Part shown: positions 25,175-33,644 of the stretch, one piece after another
Position numbering within the stretch: the stretch's first letter is position 1
Layout of the letters: the number at the start of each line of letters is the position of its first letter
Assembly (NCBI GenBank): GCA_039636865.1
Contig: CP144172.1
Location: 806,001-870,000 of the forward strand
Reading direction: 5' to 3'
Source of the DNA: Dermatophilaceae bacterium Sec6.4
GTDB lineage: Bacteria; Actinomycetota; Actinomycetes; Actinomycetales; Dermatophilaceae
Length of the DNA: 64,000 bases
Program-made: the position numbers and the translations under genes
Notes under the pieces: generated by a model
Seen by the model: the letters and a program-made list of their open reading frames with translations, nothing else
The model's database searches: none
Told to the model about the DNA's origin: nothing

Positions 25175-25696
25175 AGGGATCCCGTCCCGATGGCCAATCG
25201 TTCACTGGAACGGGCGAACAAAGGGCGGCCAGAATGCGTTCTGTGCTCCACTTGGGGCCATGGCGGTTAAGAACGATCGACACGGCGAACTGGACCTGAT
25301 CGTGACTGTTGACGACCATCAATTCCAGGTACACCGCCTACCCGAGCTCCGGCCAACGTATGACTACACCTAACCCAGCGGCCCGCACCAGGATTACGGC
25401 TTCAGCACGACTTTGGGCGATGATCAGCCATGGTCCTCAGACGTAGAAGGCCATTAATGACGAATTCGCACCTTCCTGTCGGTGATTGATGCTGATACCG
25501 GGTTCGCCAGGGAAATCACCACGTCGGACGAATGACCATTCCGTCGGCGGCAGACTGCGTGAATTGTGAATGGCGGGCCAGTCGTCACCGTTCACCGATC
25601 GGTGACCGGAACAGGTTGGCGGGCCGTGAGGGCTAGGCATTCTGCCGGGAGCGAAGCGGGGGTGACATCCAGACCTGAATGGGCGAACGTGAGCGG
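25175..25696. other. Leader region of the split hydrolase, with repeat copies
   Basis: No intact gene recognised. Copies of the dispersed repeat are visible near 25175-25215 (CGAGGGATCCCGTCCCGATG) and 25583-25612 (CACCGTTCACCGATCGGTGA followed by CCGGAAC). The plus strand at 25260-25373 could encode MAVKNDRHGELDLIVTVDDH, a possible short remnant. On the minus strand HRQEGANSSLMAFYV ends an open frame at 25437 that I cannot place. Confidence 0.4.
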
Positions 25697-25709
25697 ATGC
25701 CAACAAGCC

Positions 25710-27133
25710 GGCTCTTCACAAACGAGGGTGTAGGTAGGGTCTGAATCCGCCGGATTCAAGTAGAGATCTGGTGATGTAGTTGGTCAGGTTGCGGAACCCG
25801 AGGGCGGAACCGCGGAGGTGTTCCAGGCGGCCGTTGATGGCCTCACTGGGTCCGTTGCTGGTGCCAGGGCGGTCAAAGTAGGCCAGGACATCGGCTGCCC
25901 TCTTCTTGAGGGTCCGCCCGAACGTGGCGATCTCGGTGAGCGCGGCGGGCACACCCTGGCTGAGGGACTCGATGACCGCGATCATGGCTCGTTTCCCGCG
26001 GGCCTTGTCGGGGTCGCGGTAGGCCTCGATCACGCGTTGATAGATGCCCCAGGTCAGCTCGACATCAATGTGAACATCCTCAGCGAACAAGGTGTCCAGT
26101 CGTGCGGCTTGCTTATCGGTGAGCAGGTCCGCGCCGGTGTGCAACGTGCGCCGGGCGGCGTACGACGGGTCGCCTTTGTGGCCGCGGTGCCCGCAGGTGA
26201 CCAGTTGGGTACGGCGCCGGCACAGGTCCAATGCATCGCCCACGAGGCGCACGACGTGGAACGGGTCCATGACCGCGACCGCGTCGGGGAGTTCCTCAAC
26301 CGCAGCGGTCTTAAAACCGGTGAACCCGTCCATCGCCACGATTTCCACACCGTCGCGCCAGGCCTGCGGGCGGGCAGCGAGCCATGCCTTGAATGCCTGC
26401 TTGGACCGGCCAGGCACCATATCCAACAACCGCGACGGGCCGGTCCCGGCCCGCACCGGTGTCAGGTCGATGATCACCGTCACGTACTTCTCCCCGCGCC
26501 TGGTGTGGCGCCAGACGTGTTCATCGACACCGATCGCGCTTACGCCATCGAACCGGCACGGGTCCCCGATCAGCACCCGCTGCCCCTCGGCCAGGACCGC
26601 GTCGTTCGCGGTGTTCCACGACACGCCAAGGCTTTCCGCGACGCGTGCAACGGTCAGGTGTTGGCACACGATCGCTTCCAGCGCCCACCCCAACGCGCGC
26701 TGGGAGAGCTTCGCCCGCGGCTGCGCAGCGGGCGTCGTGTCCTGGCGCCACACGTGCCCGCACTCAGCGCATCGGTATCGGCGCACGCTCACCAGCAGCG
26801 TCGTCGGTCGCCACCCCAGCGGTTCGTGGGCCAGCGTCCGGATCACGGTGTCGCGAGCCAGACCCTGGCAGCCGCACCGGTGACACCAGTCATCTGGCTC
26901 GAGTACCCGGCACGCGAGCACCGCCCGCCCGGGTTCTAATCGTTGACCGAAGACGGTCAGACCGAGCTCATCCAGGCGAGCGAACGTGGTCAGATCAGGA
27001 GTCGCGAAGGTAGCGTCAGGCACGTCGAGGTCTTCCAGATGGGGCGTGTGAGAACTCCCATCATCGGGAGGCCTCGACCCTCACCCCGCCAACGACGCGC
27101 CAGACCTACCTACACCCTCGTTTGTGAAGAGCC
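25710..27133 (-). mobile_element. ISL3-family insertion sequence, complete
   Basis: 1424 bp. The ends are inverted repeats identical over at least 29 bp, beginning GGCTCTTCACAAACGAGGGT at 25710 and ending with its complement at 27133. Flanking octamers AACAAGCC (25702-25709) and AACAAACC (27134-27141) are an 8-bp target duplication with one mismatch, the length known for ISL3. One intact transposase gene fills the element. Intact ends suggest it is recent and possibly mobile; the duplication mismatch suggests some age. Confidence 0.95.
25716..27023 (-). CDS. ISL3 family transposase
   Basis: 435 residues, GTG start. Zinc ribbon WCHRCGCQG and YRCAECGHVW in the first 90 residues, helix-turn-helix LTVARVAESLGVSWNTANDA near 130, then the DDE catalytic core: AIGVDEHVWR, EIVAMDGFTGF and AVAVMDPFHVVRL, with the late Glu in TSNGPSEAINGRLEHLRGSA. 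Full length, no frame damage. The C-terminal PYLHPRL is encoded inside the left inverted repeat. Confidence 0.96.
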   Translation of the reverse strand: MPDATFATPDLTTFARLDELGLTVFGQRLEPGRAVLACRVLEPDDWCHRCGCQGLARDTVIRTLAHEPLGWRPTTLLVSVRRYRCAECGHVWRQDTTPAAQPRAKLSQRALGWALEAIVCQHLTVARVAESLGVSWNTANDAVLAEGQRVLIGDPCRFDGVSAIGVDEHVWRHTRRGEKYVTVIIDLTPVRAGTGPSRLLDMVPGRSKQAFKAWLAARPQAWRDGVEIVAMDGFTGFKTAAVEELPDAVAVMDPFHVVRLVGDALDLCRRRTQLVTCGHRGHKGDPSYAARRTLHTGADLLTDKQAARLDTLFAEDVHIDVELTWGIYQRVIEAYRDPDKARGKRAMIAVIESLSQGVPAALTEIATFGRTLKKRAADVLAYFDRPGTSNGPSEAINGRLEHLRGSALGFRNLTNYITRSLLESGGFRPYLHPRL

Positions 27134-27992
27134 AACAAACCTGTCCGTAGATGTCGGAGGCGTCACCCTTGCGGTCCGGCTGTGGGCCGCCGAAGAATCG
27201 TCTGACTGCGTGCCGTTGGTGTTGCTGCCCGCCACCGCCGAGACGGCCGAGGATTGGGACCTTGTGGCGTCGACGCTGTGCCGGTCGCGTGCCGTGTATG
27301 CGGTCAACTTGAGAGGTCATGGCCCCAGCGACTGGCCAGGGACGTACTCAATCGGGCTGATGGCAGACGATGTGACGCACCTACTGGACTGGGGGCTAAC
27401 CGGTGGTGCTGTTGACCTTGTCGGCCATTCCTTGGGCGGGCTGGTTGCCTGCCAGGTCGCCGCCGCTCGTCCGGAGTTGGTGCGCCGCCTTGTGCTCGAA
27501 GACGTTGGCCTGCTGCATCCCCGCTCAGCCGATCCTCCGCCGAAGCCCGCTGGCGTTCTGCTGTTCGACTGGGGCGTTGTCGAGCAGGTACGCCCAGAGA
27601 TCGATAACTTCGACCCTGGGTGGGCCGATGTGATCGCTGCGATCCCAACTCCATCCCTCGTTGTGGCCGGCGGTCATCGCAGCCCCATTCCGCAAGAGCG
27701 GATAGACGACCTCGTCCGCCTCCTTCCGAATGGTCAGATGGTGACTATCGACGCTGGTCACCTCGTGCACGCCACCCAGCCCGACGCGTTCATTCACCAT
27801 CTGGTGACGTTCCTGGGCAAGTAGCTCGTGACGGCCGAGGAAACTCTGTTCCTACCCGCTGAGAGTCGGTCGGCCGTCCCGATCGTCGATCGTCTACCGA
27901 GACGACCTCACGCGCTGGGAAGTTGGATGGACGTCGCCGGAGGTCGGTGCTTGGGCGGTGGTAGCTGCGCGGTCTGTTCGGGGTCCGGGCGG

Positions 27993-28526
27993 TTAGCTCG
28001 AGGACTCGCGCAGACCCCGCGGTTTGGCACCGCCAACGATCAATCGGGTGGTGATGGTTTCCGCCACAGCCTGGAGCTCTTCACTTGTTTGTGGGGGATG
28101 CTGCAGGACATTTGCCTCTTGCAGGCCTTCGGTGACTAGCTCGTTCAGTAATCCCCATGCCTGTTCGATGCCGGGCAGGATGATGTCCACACCCTCGAGG
28201 TCTTCGGTGCCCACATCGACTCTGGTGACCGCCTGATGCTTGCCGTTGCTGCCCCGGTAGCCGGCTCGAAACTCGTACGCGGCGTTCGGAGGGACATCAT
28301 CACCCCAGTGGCCGTCGCTGGTTGTTGCAATACCCCGATCCCACAAGCCGATGTCGGGGGTGAGGGCTATTGCTCCGATGGGGCAATGAGCCACGGGATG
28401 CCCGGCCGAGTCCAAGACCCGGCCAGTGACCCTGACGTCGCCGACGCCTTGCGTGCGCACGAGTGAACTTTCCCACGACGGTCCCTGAAGCCGCAGCTCG
28501 ATCGATCCAACGTGCGGGCCGCACAT
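27993..28526 (-). CDS. Transthyretin-like / carboxypeptidase-regulatory-like domain protein, paralogue 2
   Basis: 177 residues. VTGRVLDSAGHPVAHCPIGA is the typical start of a carboxypeptidase-regulatory-like (prealbumin fold) domain; YEFRAGYRGSNGKHQAVTRV and EGVDIILPG complete it. The C-terminal 60 residues (AWGLLNELVTEGLQEANVLQ HPPQ) form a helical part found also in the paralogue. No signal peptide, so cytoplasmic. It lies 160 bp from the end of its paralogue, same strand; about 60% of positions look identical. Function unknown. Confidence 0.7.
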   Translation of the reverse strand: MCGPHVGSIELRLQGPSWESSLVRTQGVGDVRVTGRVLDSAGHPVAHCPIGAIALTPDIGLWDRGIATTSDGHWGDDVPPNAAYEFRAGYRGSNGKHQAVTRVDVGTEDLEGVDIILPGIEQAWGLLNELVTEGLQEANVLQHPPQTSEELQAVAETITTRLIVGGAKPRGLRESSS

Positions 28527-28685
28527 GCGTCTACTTCACCGGAATGCCGGTTGGTGGGTCCGCAGTCGACCAGCTTTGAACCACCAGCGGTTCCCATCTG
28601 AGACCCGCGACTTCTGGTCATGCCTTTAACTGGATCTAAGGGTTGTCTTCGCAAGAATCCACCAGGTCAGGGGCAGCGAATCCCG

Positions 28686-29261
28686 CTAGTCGCGCAGTAC
28701 TTCTGGCTCATCGACCCACGGCGACTCGAACGGGGATTCGTACAGCCCTTGTGGGCTGGCACCACCAACCATCAGTGAGGTGGTGACCGTTCCCGCGACG
28801 GCCTGGAGTTGCTCAGAGGTCTGCGGGGGATGGTGCAGAATATTGGCCTCCCGCAGGCCTTGTTTCACCAGTTCATGCAGCAGTGCCCATGCTTGGTCGG
28901 CACCAGGCAGGATGATGTCCACGCCGTCCACGTCGGTGGCCCCAACATCAACGCGGGTAGCCGCCTGATGTTTGTCGTTGCTTCCCCGGTAGCTGGCTTG
29001 GAACTCATACGATGCGTTCGAGGGCACGGGACGACTCCAGTAGCCGTCGCTGTTGCTGCTGGCATCGAGTTCCCAGAGACCAATATTGGGCGTCAAGGCT
29101 TCGATTCCCACCGGACAGTCGGCCACGGGGTGTCCCGCTGAGTCCAAGACGTGGCCGCTGACGGTGACGCCGTCAAAGCTCTGCATCCGCATATGAGCAC
29201 CTTCCCATGCCAGTTTCGCAAACCGCAGCTCAACTAACCCACGTTGTATCTCCACGTTCAT
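28686..29261 (-). CDS. Transthyretin-like / carboxypeptidase-regulatory-like domain protein, paralogue 1
   Basis: 191 residues from ATG 29261, where GGGGAG lies six bases upstream. VSGHVLDSAGHPVADCPVGI, YEFQASYRGSNDKHQAATRV and DGVDIILPGADQAWALLHEL repeat the plan of the neighbouring paralogue, with the same helical end (EANILHHPPQTSEQLQAV). It continues 15 residues further (ESPFESPWVDEPEVLRD). Tandem duplication followed by divergence is the simplest explanation. A perfect inverted repeat of the dispersed family lies 43 bp upstream. No signal peptide; role unknown. Confidence 0.7.
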   Translation of the reverse strand: MNVEIQRGLVELRFAKLAWEGAHMRMQSFDGVTVSGHVLDSAGHPVADCPVGIEALTPNIGLWELDASSNSDGYWSRPVPSNASYEFQASYRGSNDKHQAATRVDVGATDVDGVDIILPGADQAWALLHELVKQGLREANILHHPPQTSEQLQAVAGTVTTSLMVGGASPQGLYESPFESPWVDEPEVLRD

Positions 29262-29303
29262 AGGCTCCCCAATGGGCCGCTGGGTGTGTCCGCATCCGAC
29301 CGT

Positions 29304-29331
29304 TCCCCGGTCAGCGATCACTGACCGGGGA
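29304..29331. repeat. Inverted repeat of the dispersed family
   Basis: TCCCCGGTCA and TGACCGGGGA are exact complements around GCGATCAC. It contains the GATCACTGACCGGGGACG half of the family consensus and sits upstream of the transthyretin-like paralogue, where it could also act as operator or terminator. Confidence 0.75.
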
Positions 29332-29456
29332 CGCTATCTCGATGAGCTACTCCGTGTTCCGGCTCCTCACAACGAGCCACCAGACCCGATAGCGCCGCAC
29401 TAGAGCGACGACGCAACGCGAACTCGTGACCCCTAGGCCACGCACCAATAAACGAG

Positions 29457-29550
29457 CTGCATGCGGCGACAGATCGGCGCCGACGTAAGCGCCTATCGCG
29501 TCCGTCAGGCCATCGCCGTAACGGAATCCCTCATCAGCGACGAGTTTTGG
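29457..29550 (+). repeat. Long copy of the dispersed repeat (type A)
   Basis: Starts CATGCGGCGACAGATCGGCG and ends GCCGTAACGGAATCCCTCAT plus CAGCGACGA. It aligns without gaps over about 84 bp with the copy at 34049. An open frame starting ATGCGGCGACAG runs through it to 29673 and ends in TGATG, but the sequence pattern does not look codon-constrained. Confidence 0.7.
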
Positions 29551-29700
29551 GCTGCTCCGTATGGCACACCCCCCCCACCGGACGGAGGACGTCATCCGCC
29601 GGTCGCCGCCGCGATCGTTCGTCTCGTCACCGCTTACGACATGCCTGTTCGAGTTGACCCGGGGGGCTCTTGATGACCTACCCCGAAATTGCCGAACCGG

Positions 29701-30219
29701 ATGCGCTTTACCGACTCGCGTGTCATGCCGTTGACTAAAGCTGTGAACCGTAAGGATCTGGCGCAGCAGGTGCCAGCGCTCATGAGCGCTCACCCACTCT
29801 TGGAATGGCGCGTTCACGACCTCTTGACAACAACAAACTTGATCGTTGACCTGTGGTTGCACCAAGACCCGAAGCGTCGCGGCCAGGTCATCTTCAACCC
29901 CAATTGGGAATTGATCACGTCGAACGTGCTCGGCCACGAGGACATCCATCCGGAGGAAACCAGCTCAGACGGGGTCACGGCGCTCCGATCGGCTATCGAC
30001 CGCACGGGCCTGGCACTAATCGGACCCACTCAATTCACCCTGACCTACGCAGCCGGTGCCGTGGTTAGCTCATCAATGTCGGTCAACTTCAGCGACGATT
30101 TTACCTCGTCGAGCTCCCACCACCTCGGTCGTCGCATGCGGGGACTGCTGCGCGGGGACGTGCTCACCAAGACCGTGAATGAGTACTGGCCCAGGGTCGA
30201 ACCGCCTACTCCGACCTAG
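29701..30219 (+). CDS. Hypothetical protein, about 172 residues
   Basis: No family recognised. ALMSAHPLLEWRVHDLLTTT, VDLWLHQDPKRRGQVIFNPN and TLTYAAGAVVSSSMSVNFSD look like a soluble alpha/beta protein with a Ser/His-rich end. The start is uncertain: ATG 29701 and 29725 both lack a ribosome site. A well-placed ATG at 29673 opens another frame (MTYPEIAEPDALYRLACHAV) that stops at 29738, so a frameshift near 29735 could have separated the true N terminus. Confidence 0.5.
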   Translation: MRFTDSRVMPLTKAVNRKDLAQQVPALMSAHPLLEWRVHDLLTTTNLIVDLWLHQDPKRRGQVIFNPNWELITSNVLGHEDIHPEETSSDGVTALRSAIDRTGLALIGPTQFTLTYAAGAVVSSSMSVNFSDDFTSSSSHHLGRRMRGLLRGDVLTKTVNEYWPRVEPPTPT

Positions 30220-30383
30220 CCCCGCTAAAAGATCACCGGTCCAGCATTCACGCCAGAGCACGGCACAGTCCAGACGCGATGAGTCGTTCCTCCTATACAA
30301 ACGTCCGCAACTCGACATGAGACAGCCAACTGGAACTGCAGTACCGATCGCGGATCGCTGACCGGGCTGATTTGCAACACTGA

Positions 30384-30576
30384 TTTGCGTGCCGAGCAGG
30401 CGATCATCAAAGCGGCAGAGCATGAGCTCATGAGGTCATCCACCAGAAGTACCAGCCCACGCGTGCAGGAACTGCTGCACAAGGGCTGCGTGAAACTTGG
30501 AAGGTCCGGCCGTCGTTGGACCCGGAGGAGTTCGTGAGCTCACTCGCTGAGGAACGCGACCACGTCGCCGTTGTCC
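30384..30576 (+). pseudogene. DUF4440 / NTF2-like remnant, frameshifted
   Basis: EQAIIKAAEHELMRSSTRST, then PRVQELLHKGCVKLGRSGRR W stop in one frame; a base away the sequence continues DPEEFVSSLAEERDHVAVV. Together this is the first half of a DUF4440-type NTF2-like protein (R-V-x-x-L-L, then F-x-x-x-G-x-S-G-R-x-W, then E-F). The second half is missing because the arfB gene begins here. Confidence 0.6.
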
Positions 30577-31032
30577 GTCAGACTGGCCGATGTGGACGAC
30601 CTGCAGATACCACCGGGACCGGGTGCACCCCGGGGATTGACCATTCCAGCCGGCGAGCTTCTCGAGCAGTTCTCGCACGCGTCCGGACCTGGTGGCCAAG
30701 GCGTCAACACTGCAGACTCACGCGTGCAACTCAGGTTCGACATCGCAACCACGACAGCGCTGACCGAGGCTCAGCGGGAACTCGCGCTCGAGCGACTCGT
30801 TACCCGGCTGTCCGGCACGGTGCTCACGATCAGCGCCGCCGAGCACCGCTCCCAGCGACGCAATCGAACCGCGGCAAGGGAGCGTCTCGCCATACTGCTT
30901 CGCGACGCCGTCGCGCCCTCGCCGACCCGCCGTCCAACCCGTCGCACCCGCGGCTCGCACCGTCGCCGGCTGGAGGCAAAGCGTGAGCGCTCCGAGATCA
31001 AGCAGAATCGTCAGCAGCCCCGCCCGGACTGA
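30571..31032 (+). CDS. arfB: Alternative ribosome-rescue factor ArfB (class I release-factor-like hydrolase)
   Basis: 153 residues at most. GLTIPAGELLEQFSHASGPG followed by GQGVNTADSRVQLRFDI holds the GGQ motif that hydrolyses peptidyl-tRNA, and the basic tail TRRPTRRTRGSHRRRLEAKR is the part that enters the empty mRNA channel of stalled ribosomes. It lacks codon-recognition domains, as expected for ArfB/YaeJ/ICT1. Homologues begin near VDDLQIPPGPG, so GTG 30592 is likelier than TTG 30571. The gene sits among relics but is itself intact. Confidence 0.9.
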   Translation: MSVRLADVDDLQIPPGPGAPRGLTIPAGELLEQFSHASGPGGQGVNTADSRVQLRFDIATTTALTEAQRELALERLVTRLSGTVLTISAAEHRSQRRNRTAARERLAILLRDAVAPSPTRRPTRRTRGSHRRRLEAKRERSEIKQNRQQPRPD

Positions 31033-31135
31033 TCCACTGCGCACCTTTTGTGGGCCTCGTCGACATACCCACCACGCGACTATCCCCTCTTGCGGGCGGC
31101 GGGTAACACGCCAGCCACCCCGCGATGCTCAGTGC

Positions 31136-31389
31136 ATGACACCAAGTCTTCGATCACCGACCGACTGGTTCTTCGAGGACTTCTTCCGCGGGCAGGTCTT
31201 CCATACGCAGGGCCGCACCATCACTGAGGCGGACATCGTGTCGTTCGCCGGCTGGAGCCGGGACACCAACCCGGGTACACACCGACAAGGTGCACAGGTT
31301 GTTCTCCACCACGAGCCGTGTTCGGTGATCTCATCGCCGGAAATCTGCACGTCAAGCACAAACTGAAGTGCCGGCAGTGGGAGGAATAA
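31136..31389 (+). pseudogene. MaoC-like dehydratase, broken
   Basis: WFFEDFFRGQVFHTQGRTIT EADIVSFAGWSRDTNP is the MaoC/R-hydratase N terminus. The HTD of the hydratase active site appears one frame away (HTDKVH), and VFGDLIAGNLHVKHKLKCRQ in a third frame is a later part. The hotdog core between them is missing. At least two shifts and a deletion; not functional. Confidence 0.65.
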
Positions 31390-31460
31390 GAAGCCATCCG
31401 ATGACCATCCAGGCGAGCTACCCCAGACCCACCCGAAGTGATCAGCTTCAGCCGGGCGCC

Positions 31461-31490
31461 CGTCCCGTTCACCGATCGGTGAACGGGACG
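31461..31490. repeat. Perfect 30-bp palindrome, dispersed-repeat family
   Basis: CGTCCCGTTCACCGA followed by its exact reverse complement, no spacer. It is the most symmetric member of the intergenic family and lies between the MaoC remnant and the ABC permease, whose stop is about 100 bp away on the other strand. Confidence 0.9.
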
Positions 31491-31590
31491 TCTGAAGGCT
31501 CGACGTTCATCACATGTGGCGGACGTGCTGACCTAGGCCGAAGAACCACGGGATTCCACTGGATGCAGGTAGCGCGGTCGGGGTTGAGCT

Positions 31591-32463
31591 TTACTTAACG
31601 CGTGGGCCACGCCATTTGAAGGTGCGCGCGACGACCACTAGTCCGCCCAGTGCCCACAACAGCAAAATGATGGCCGCTCGGTGCAGTTCCCAACTGTGGA
31701 CCGGTTCCGCCATGACCAGCTGGGGTGGCAGGAAAACCGAGCGCAGACCTTGTGCCATCCACCGCAACGGGAAGATCGCGCCGAGCGTCAGCATCCAGGA
31801 GGGCAGCAGGCTAAGGGGGAAGAACACTCCAGAGATGAACTGCAGGGCGATGAACACCGGCGTGACTACGGCGGCCGCGGCGTTCTGAGACGGGATGATG
31901 GCGGTGTAGGCCAGGCCCATCAGCGCGCACGCTGCCGCGCCGAGTAGCACCACCCACACCAGTGTCAACCACCCGTTGGCCGAGCGGGGCAGGGGCAGGC
32001 CGTAGGCCAGCACTGAGATAGCTATCAGGATCGCGACCTCGATGACTGTGGTGACCAGAACTCGCACCACTTTCGCGATGAAGTAGGCGGCCTTGGGCAT
32101 GGGCGAACTCGCGAGCCGCCGAATGAGGCCCGACTCCCGTTCCGAGACCACGTTGATGGCTAACCCCTGGAACGCGCAGCTGAGGACACCCGCCGCGATG
32201 ATGCCCGCCATGAACAACTGCTTCTCAGGGATCGTCTTTCCACCACCGCTGATGGTGCCGTTGAAGATGGCCCCGAAGATGACCAGAAGCATGACGGGAA
32301 ACGCCAACACAAAGACCAGCGACCGTTTGTCACGGAAGAAGGTCCGCAACTCGATACCAGACAGTGCCACCACCGCGGGCAACAGGTGCCCCGGCTTCGC
32401 GTGCGATTTCCGCGTGGGCAACCCCGGCCCGTGGGTCGCACGCGGTGTGTGCGCTGGAGACAT
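31591..32463 (-). CDS. ABC-2 type exporter permease
   Basis: 290 residues, six membrane segments: LVFVLAFPVMLLVIFGAIFN, AGIIAAGVLSCAFQGLAINV, VTTVIEVAILIAISVLAYGL, VVLLGAAACALMGLAYTAII, VFIALQFISGVFFPLSLLPS and AAIILLLWALGGLVVVARTF. SERESGLIRRLASSPMPKAA is the ABC-2 cytoplasmic loop that contacts the ATPase. Starts one base after the ATPase stop, so the two are co-translated. Likely a DrrB-type drug or lipid exporter; substrate not visible. Confidence 0.9.
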   Translation of the reverse strand: MSPAHTPRATHGPGLPTRKSHAKPGHLLPAVVALSGIELRTFFRDKRSLVFVLAFPVMLLVIFGAIFNGTISGGGKTIPEKQLFMAGIIAAGVLSCAFQGLAINVVSERESGLIRRLASSPMPKAAYFIAKVVRVLVTTVIEVAILIAISVLAYGLPLPRSANGWLTLVWVVLLGAAACALMGLAYTAIIPSQNAAAAVVTPVFIALQFISGVFFPLSLLPSWMLTLGAIFPLRWMAQGLRSVFLPPQLVMAEPVHSWELHRAAIILLLWALGGLVVVARTFKWRGPRVK

Positions 32464-32464
32464 G

Positions 32465-33436
32465 TCACTCACCTTCGGTGCTCGTGTGCTCGTCCTGATC
32501 GCGCACGAGCGCGAGGTAGGTGTCTTCCAACGTCGGTTGGACGACGCGGAATCCCGCAAGCTCCCGCACATGATGCTCGCGGGCCCACGACAACATCGCG
32601 AACGCGACCTGCGAGGGTTCCTTGGTAGGAATGCGCACCCGACCCTCGCGGTCAGGCCGGACAGCATCATGGCCCCGCAGGTGTGGCAGCGGGACACGGC
32701 GTAGCGGCTCAGGAAGGGTGAACGCCACGTGCGCCTCACGACTGCCCCGGTCAGTCAGTTCCGCAATGCTCCCCACCTCCACGATGCGTCCCTTCACGAT
32801 GATGGCGGCACGCTGTGCGAGGGCTTCCACCTCATCCAGGTAGTGGGTAGTCAAGACCGTCGTCGTGCCACGGTCACCGAAATACCGCACCAGCTCCCAC
32901 GCCTCCCGGCGCGCTTCGGGGTCTAGGCCGGTGGTCGGCTCGTCCAGGAACAACAGCTCCGGATCGCCGATCACCCCGATCGCCACATCGAGCCGCCGCT
33001 GCTGACCACCGGACAGGTTCTGTGTCTTCTCTCCGGCCTTAGCGGTGAGCCCGACCATCTCGATCACTTCATCCACCGGCAGCGGGTCCCGGTAGAACGA
33101 CGCGAACTGCCGCAGCAACTCCCCGACGGTGACCTCGAAGAAGATGCCGGTGGATTGGGGTACGACACCGAGGCGCGCCCGCCATTTGCGGGCGTCTTTG
33201 GCGGGGTCCACGCCCAGCACGCTGACCTGGCCGGAGGTGCGCGGTCGACATCCTGTCAGGATGTCGACCGTCGTTGTCTTGCCGGCCCCGTTGGGACCCA
33301 GGAAGCCGAATACCTCACCGGCGCGTACCTCCAGGTCGACCCCGTCCACCACGTTCTTGCCGCCGTACGCCTTGCACAACCCCTGCACAGAAATCGGGTT
33401 GGTAGCTCGCCCGGAACGCTCTGCGGTGTCAGTCAC
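32465..33436 (-). CDS. ABC exporter ATPase (DrrA-like)
   Basis: 323 residues. Walker A GPNGAGKT (about 48-55), Q-loop GVVPQSTGIF, signature NLSGGQQRRLDVA, Walker B LLFLDEPTTGLDPEARREAW and switch His TTHYLDEVEAL. The C-terminal 90 residues form the DrrA-type extension (EPSQVAFAMLSWAREHHVRE, then QPTLEDTYLALV). First gene of a two-gene operon with the permease. Drives export of a hydrophobic compound across the cytoplasmic membrane. Confidence 0.93.
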   Translation of the reverse strand: MTDTAERSGRATNPISVQGLCKAYGGKNVVDGVDLEVRAGEVFGFLGPNGAGKTTTVDILTGCRPRTSGQVSVLGVDPAKDARKWRARLGVVPQSTGIFFEVTVGELLRQFASFYRDPLPVDEVIEMVGLTAKAGEKTQNLSGGQQRRLDVAIGVIGDPELLFLDEPTTGLDPEARREAWELVRYFGDRGTTTVLTTHYLDEVEALAQRAAIIVKGRIVEVGSIAELTDRGSREAHVAFTLPEPLRRVPLPHLRGHDAVRPDREGRVRIPTKEPSQVAFAMLSWAREHHVRELAGFRVVQPTLEDTYLALVRDQDEHTSTEGE

Positions 33437-33644
33437 ACGAATTTCCCCCGTTTCGACAGTGCTTCCAAATCGAGTATCGCGCTTCGGTGGTCACCGGCAC
33501 ACGAATACCACCAAAGAGAAACACGGGCAGTGCGTTGCGCACACCGATACATTGACGTCACCAAGGGTTCACCAGTCCCAGAACCAGGGACCGGATCAAC
33601 TCTTGCAGCGCTACACCATTGTTACCAGGAAGAGCGGGCGGGTC

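Larger units (their letters stand above)
25697..27824 (+). pseudogene. Alpha/beta hydrolase split by the ISL3 element
   Basis: Before insertion the gene began at ATG 25697 (M-P-T-S) and continued at 27142; joining across one copy of the 8-bp target duplication gives MPTSLSVDVGGVTLAVRLWA in frame and a protein of about 231 residues. The body has the oxyanion region LVLLPATAETAEDWD, nucleophile elbow GHSLGG, acid in the VVAGGHRSPIP region and the late His in DAGHLVHATQPDAF. After insertion no ATG, GTG or TTG lies in frame between the element and the body, but the frame is open into the element's right end, so a fused product is possible. Substrate unknown. Confidence 0.85.

Noticed and set aside
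25260..25373. Small gene encoding MAVKNDRHGELDLIVTVDDH and on
   Set aside because: No ribosome site, no family and only 37 codons; kept as a possible remnant in the description of the gap.
25818..26939. Plus-strand frame inside the ISL3 element
   Set aside because: Antisense of an intact transposase with DDE residues; no known second gene in this IS family at this place.
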